Assembly (NCBI GenBank): GCA_020635995.1
Contig: JACJYS010000001.1
Coordinates: 620,001 to 684,000 of the forward strand
Reading direction: 5' to 3'
DNA from: Chitinophagales bacterium
GTDB taxonomy: Bacteria > Bacteroidota > Bacteroidia > Chitinophagales > UBA8649
Length of the DNA: 64,000 nt
The translations under genes were made by a program, and so were the position numbers. Below, one piece after another: positions 60,959-64,000 of this stretch. Each line of letters begins with the position of its first letter. The stretch's first letter is position 1. Under the pieces are notes generated by a model. It worked only from the letters and a program-made list of their open reading frames with translations, had not been told where the DNA came from and searched no databases.

Positions 60959-61502
60959 CCAAATAGATAAAACAATAGCAATTTTAAATGCAGGGGGCGT
61001 AATAATTTGCCCTACAGATACCATAATAGGTTTAAGTGCCGATGCCACAAATAGTGAAGCTGTAAATAAAATAATTTCCATTAAAAACCGACCGGAAAAC
61101 AAAAGTTTTATTGTGCTGGTTAGTAGTATTGGAATGCTTAAAAATTATGTAGAAGACCTGCCAAATTTTGTGTTAGATTTTTTGGCAAAACAAAAAGAAC
61201 CTACTACTATTATTTATAAAAAAGGACTCCATTTAGCCGACAATGTACTGGCAGAAAACGGAAGCATAGGCATAAGAATAGTGAATGAAGGAATAGTTTA
61301 TGAAATTATTAAAAATCTAAATAAACCTATTGTTTCTACATCGGTAAATGAAAGTGGAGCAACTTCAATATTAAAAATAGAAGAAATATCTAAAACCATT
61401 AAAAACAAAGTAGATTTTATAGTTGAAAGTCCAATTCAACAACACAATAAACCTTCTTCTATATTTATGATACAACAAAAATCACTTACTCAGTTGAGAT
61501 AA
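60942..61502 (+). CDS. L-threonylcarbamoyladenylate synthase (Sua5/YciO/YrdC family)
   Basis: The 186-residue YrdC-fold protein has GGVIICPTDTIIGLSADATN and IKNRPENKSFIVLVS near the N-terminus, and later PIVSTSVNESG. These are the nucleotide and substrate-binding motifs of TsaC. It makes threonylcarbamoyl-AMP for the t6A37 modification of tRNAs that read ANN codons. It lacks the extra C-terminal domain of Sua5. Its start overlaps the end of the glycosyltransferase gene by 17 bases, so it is expressed with it. Confidence 0.88.
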   Translation: MKNYSSQIDKTIAILNAGGVIICPTDTIIGLSADATNSEAVNKIISIKNRPENKSFIVLVSSIGMLKNYVEDLPNFVLDFLAKQKEPTTIIYKKGLHLADNVLAENGSIGIRIVNEGIVYEIIKNLNKPIVSTSVNESGATSILKIEEISKTIKNKVDFIVESPIQQHNKPSSIFMIQQKSLTQLR

Positions 61503-61529
61503 GTCAGCAATATGCTAAAGGTCTAATAC

Positions 61530-61537
61530 TACCTTTG
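61530..61537 (+). promoter_or_regulatory. -7 promoter element for the PPK2 pair
   Basis: TACCTTTG is an exact TAnnTTTG match, 35 bases upstream of the first PPK2 start. Confidence 0.5.
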
Positions 61538-61572
61538 TACTATAAATTAAATAATAAGTAATAAACTAAATA

Positions 61573-62421
61573 ATGCCTTTTACAGAAGAACAACTATTAA
61601 ACGCTAAAACACGAAAAGATTTAATAAAAATAGCCAAAGAAAACAAGATAAATATAAGTAAAGTACTGGATAATCTTAAGTACGAAAAAGAACTTTTGGC
61701 ATTGCAAAGCGAGCTGGTAAACCTACAGCAGTGGATTCATAAAAACAAAATGAGAGTTGCCATACTTTTTGAAGGCAGGGATGCCTCAGGAAAAGGTGGT
61801 GCCATAAAACGATTTAAAGAGCACTTAAATCCAAGATTTTCTAAAGTAGTGGCACTAAACAAACCTACAGAAGTAGAACAAGGGCAATGGTATTTTAGAC
61901 GATACATAAAACAGCTTCCCGACCCTGGCGAAATTGTTTTTTTTGATAGAAGTTGGTACAACCGTGCCGTGGTAGAACCGGTAAATAAATTTTGTAATAA
62001 AGAGCAGTACGATAAATTTATGGTGCAAGCTCCCGAATTTGAGCATTTGCTGTATGAAGACAATGTAAAAATCATAAAATTTTGGTTTTCCGTTTCTAAA
62101 GAAGAGCAAAAGAAGAGATTTGACTCCCGATTAGCCAATCCATTAAAGAAATGGAAATTTAGCCCGGTAGATATGCGTGGGCAAGAACTGTGGGATAAAT
62201 ATACTTTTTATAAAGAGCAAATGTTTAGTAAAACACATACTAATTTCAGTCCGTGGACAATAGTAAAAACCAACAATAAAAAAGTAGCACGGTTAGAAAG
62301 TATTCGCCACGTTCTTTCACTATTTGATTATGAAGGCAAAGGGTCTTCCGGCATACAGTTATCGCCCGACCCTAACGTAATAGTTCGTTACCACAGAAGT
62401 ACTGTACAAATAGATATTTAA
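61573..62421 (+). CDS. Polyphosphate kinase 2 (first of a tandem pair)
   Basis: The 282-residue enzyme has the PPK2 P-loop G68-R-D-A-S-G-K-G-G76 (LFEGRDASGKGGAIKRF), the Walker B-like FFDRSWYNRAVVEP near residue 125 and the lid region KKRFDSRLANPLKKWKFSPVD. PPK2 enzymes move phosphate between polyphosphate and nucleotides, mostly making GTP or ATP from the diphosphate. The short single-domain form is class I, II or III; substrate choice cannot be read. It has its own -7 element and is followed 10 bases later by a paralog, so the two are co-transcribed. Confidence 0.92.
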   Translation: MPFTEEQLLNAKTRKDLIKIAKENKINISKVLDNLKYEKELLALQSELVNLQQWIHKNKMRVAILFEGRDASGKGGAIKRFKEHLNPRFSKVVALNKPTEVEQGQWYFRRYIKQLPDPGEIVFFDRSWYNRAVVEPVNKFCNKEQYDKFMVQAPEFEHLLYEDNVKIIKFWFSVSKEEQKKRFDSRLANPLKKWKFSPVDMRGQELWDKYTFYKEQMFSKTHTNFSPWTIVKTNNKKVARLESIRHVLSLFDYEGKGSSGIQLSPDPNVIVRYHRSTVQIDI

Positions 62422-62431
62422 AAAAGTGAAA

Positions 62432-63235
62432 ATGATAAAAGAAAAAATAAACATAAGCGAAGAAGACTTACAAATTTTAAATTCAAAATATGGTTTAAGG
62501 TCTTTATTTGGAAGCAGAAAAGTAAATACTCAAAAAGCATTAAATACTACAAAGTATATTCACGAGTTAATGATGCTTCAAATAGAATTAATAAAACTTC
62601 AAGATTGGGTTTTAGAACACAAGAAAAAAGTGGTAGTGCTTTTTGAAGGTAGAGATGCCGCAGGAAAAGGAGGAGCTATAAGAAGAATAACAGAGCATAT
62701 TAACCCACGTTTTTTTAGAGTGGTGGCATTAGATAAACCCACAATAGATGAAAGACAACAGTGGTTTTTTCAACGCTATGTTAATCAACTTCCCAATCCT
62801 GGAGAAATGGTTTTTTTTGACAGAAGTTGGTATAATAGAGCCGTAGTAGAACCCGTAAACGGTTTTTGCACAAATGATGAATACGAAACTTTTATGAACC
62901 ATGTTAATGATTTTGAAGACATGGTAATCAGTTCAGATTTATATTTAGTAAAACTTTATTTTTCTATCAGTAAAAAAGAGCAAGCTTCGCGATTTAAAGA
63001 CATAGAAAATAGTCCGCACAAGCAGTGGAAAATTACTCCCGTAGATAAAAATGCCCAAAAACTATGGGATGAATATACAAAATACAAAGAAAAAATGTTT
63101 GAAGTGAGCAATACGAGCATAGCTCCATGGCACATAATAAATGCCGATAATAAGAGCCAAGCTCGTTTAGATGCCATTAAAATACTTTTAAACAGCGTAC
63201 CTTACAACAAAAAGATAGCTAAAAAAACAAAGTAA
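62432..63235 (+). CDS. Polyphosphate kinase 2 (second of a tandem pair)
   Basis: From the ATG at 62432 (a GTG lies two codons upstream) the product is 267 residues. It has the same motif set: P-loop G73-R-D-A-A-G-K-G-G81, FFDRSWYNRAVVEP, and the KQWKITPVDKNAQKLWDEY C-terminal region. It differs from the first copy along most of its length, so the duplication is old and the two may have different nucleotide preferences or form a heteromer. It lies 10 bases after the first copy. Confidence 0.92.
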   Translation: MIKEKINISEEDLQILNSKYGLRSLFGSRKVNTQKALNTTKYIHELMMLQIELIKLQDWVLEHKKKVVVLFEGRDAAGKGGAIRRITEHINPRFFRVVALDKPTIDERQQWFFQRYVNQLPNPGEMVFFDRSWYNRAVVEPVNGFCTNDEYETFMNHVNDFEDMVISSDLYLVKLYFSISKKEQASRFKDIENSPHKQWKITPVDKNAQKLWDEYTKYKEKMFEVSNTSIAPWHIINADNKSQARLDAIKILLNSVPYNKKIAKKTK

Positions 63236-63292
63236 AGAGATTAAATAAAATATATTAGCACGGTTTTAGTTATAAATATACCAACAAGTGTA

Positions 63293-63300
63293 TAAATTTG
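63293..63300 (+). promoter_or_regulatory. -7 promoter element for the GH3 gene
   Basis: TAAATTTG is an exact TAnnTTTG match that ends 4 bases before the ATG at 63305, which implies a nearly leaderless mRNA. Confidence 0.55.
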
Positions 63301-63304
63301 CGGT

Positions 63305-64000
63305 ATGACTAAATTATGGCTAACATTATTATTCTTTTGTGCTCTTTCTTTAAAATCTATAAGCTGGCAAGACCATAATAATCTTGATGATACTTCTTTT
63401 AAAAGATTTGCCAACCAAGAAGCGTGGGTAGATTCTGTAGCTAATTCTTTAACATTAGATGAAAAAATAGCTCAGTTTTTTATGTTGGGCGTTTATCCCA
63501 CACAGGGAGAAACAAACCGTAGCTATGTAGAAAATGTAATTAAAAAATATAACATAGGTGGTGTCATTCTTTTTAAAGGGCATCCTATACAAGCCGCTCA
63601 GTGGAATAATAGTTTTCAAAAAGCAGCCAAAACACCTCTTTTTATTTCTGTAGATGGAGAATGGGGAATAAATATGCGTTTAGACAGTACTATACAATAT
63701 CCAAGGCAACTGACACTGGGAGCTATTCAAGATGATGATTTAATATACCAAATGGGGCAACAAATAGCTCTTGAATGCAAAGCCGTAGGGATAAATATAA
63801 ACTTAGCTCCAGATATGGATATTAATAACAACATTAATAATCCGGTAATAAATGATAGAAGTTTTGGAGAAGATAAATATAATGTAGCATTAAAAGCATT
63901 GGCGTATGCACAAGGTATGCAAAGCCAAAACATAATGGCAGTAGGCAAGCATTTTCCCGGGCATGGCGATACCGATACCGATTCGCATAAAGATATGCCT
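63305..64000 (+). CDS. Glycoside hydrolase family 3 protein, N-terminal part (truncated by window)
   Basis: The frame from the ATG at 63305 is open to the edge, giving 232 residues: a signal peptide (residues 1-20), then a GH3 N-terminal barrel. Visible motifs are EKIAQFFMLGVYP, FISVDGEWGINMRLD, INLAPDMDINNN and, at the edge, GKHFPGHGDTDTDSHKD, the NagZ-type catalytic loop with the His-Asp dyad. It is probably an exported beta-N-acetylhexosaminidase acting on peptidoglycan or chitin-like glycans. In Bacteroidota this type is often fused to a C-terminal serine beta-lactamase-like domain, which cannot be checked here. Confidence 0.88.
   Translation, partial: MTKLWLTLLFFCALSLKSISWQDHNNLDDTSFKRFANQEAWVDSVANSLTLDEKIAQFFMLGVYPTQGETNRSYVENVIKKYNIGGVILFKGHPIQAAQWNNSFQKAAKTPLFISVDGEWGINMRLDSTIQYPRQLTLGAIQDDDLIYQMGQQIALECKAVGININLAPDMDINNNINNPVINDRSFGEDKYNVALKALAYAQGMQSQNIMAVGKHFPGHGDTDTDSHKDMP

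Noticed and set aside
1..64000. tRNA, rRNA, riboswitch or phage regions
   Set aside because: Reading by eye found no cloverleaf with conserved T-loop, no rRNA tract, no known riboswitch core and no phage structural genes; a covariance-model search would be needed to exclude small RNAs.

Overview
The window is chromosomal DNA of an AT-rich member of the Bacteroidota. Four kinds of evidence support this. There are type IX secretion (T9SS) C-terminal sorting domains at the left edge and on a CocE-like hydrolase. The order porG-like/DUF6089, uppS, bamA, ompH, ompH, murI is typical of the phylum. Many genes start just after a TAnnTTTG motif, the Bacteroidota -7 promoter element, usually with no Shine-Dalgarno sequence. 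Many families are characteristic of the phylum (DUF4197, TIGR02757, DUF4920, DUF6089, helix-hairpin-helix outer membrane proteins). I saw no rRNA, tRNA, CRISPR array or prophage.

Layout. 1-1721: end of a T9SS-secreted protein, then an acyl carrier protein and a KAS III-like condensing enzyme. 1721-2405: a 128-bp intergenic repeat interrupted by a 549-bp non-coding inverted-repeat element with an 8-bp target duplication. 2473-10109: redox and stress genes (thioredoxin-like protein, FAD/Fe-S oxidoreductase, DUF4197 lipoprotein, TIGR02757, universal stress protein). 10180-12024: a compact type II restriction-modification pair placed next to nadE and an SDR gene. 14671-19272: methylmalonyl-CoA mutase, a small secreted protein bracketed by 44-bp direct repeats, and an MsbA-like ABC exporter. 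19477-23300: secreted and cytosolic thioredoxins, ArfB ribosome rescue, a CoA transferase and DUF937. 23361-27958: rimP-nusA-infB behind a promoter and a leader hairpin. 28011-35385: the envelope cluster (porG-like, uppS, bamA, two Skp/OmpH chaperones, murI, a secreted thioredoxin). 35552-40093: ileS, a DksA/TraR-like gene and lspA.

40126-49305: outer membrane barrels, proS, a Tyr/Asn-rich repeat protein, a lipoprotein and an OmpP1/FadL-like porin. 49330-52031: the T9SS-exported hydrolase, then a REP-associated tyrosine transposase (RAYT) flanked by two inverted REP palindromes. 52104-53769: diacylglycerol kinase-type gene and rpsF-rpsR-rplI, where rpsR has an unusually perfect Shine-Dalgarno sequence. 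53903-57679: small genes (DUF3820, solo ExbD, a VOC protein, DUF4920 and CxxCH lipoproteins) and an ECF sigma/anti-sigma pair. 57732-62421+: surface polysaccharide genes (O-antigen ligase, GT2, GT4), a Sua5/TsaC gene and two tandem PPK2 polyphosphate kinases. The window ends inside a GH3 glycosidase.

Most of the window is housekeeping or envelope biogenesis. I found no obvious new multi-gene system. The items most worth a second look are the nested inverted-repeat element, the RAYT/REP unit, the 44-bp repeat cassette, the rimP leader hairpin and the rpsR Shine-Dalgarno sequence. Family names come from recognising motifs in the translations; no database search was run.
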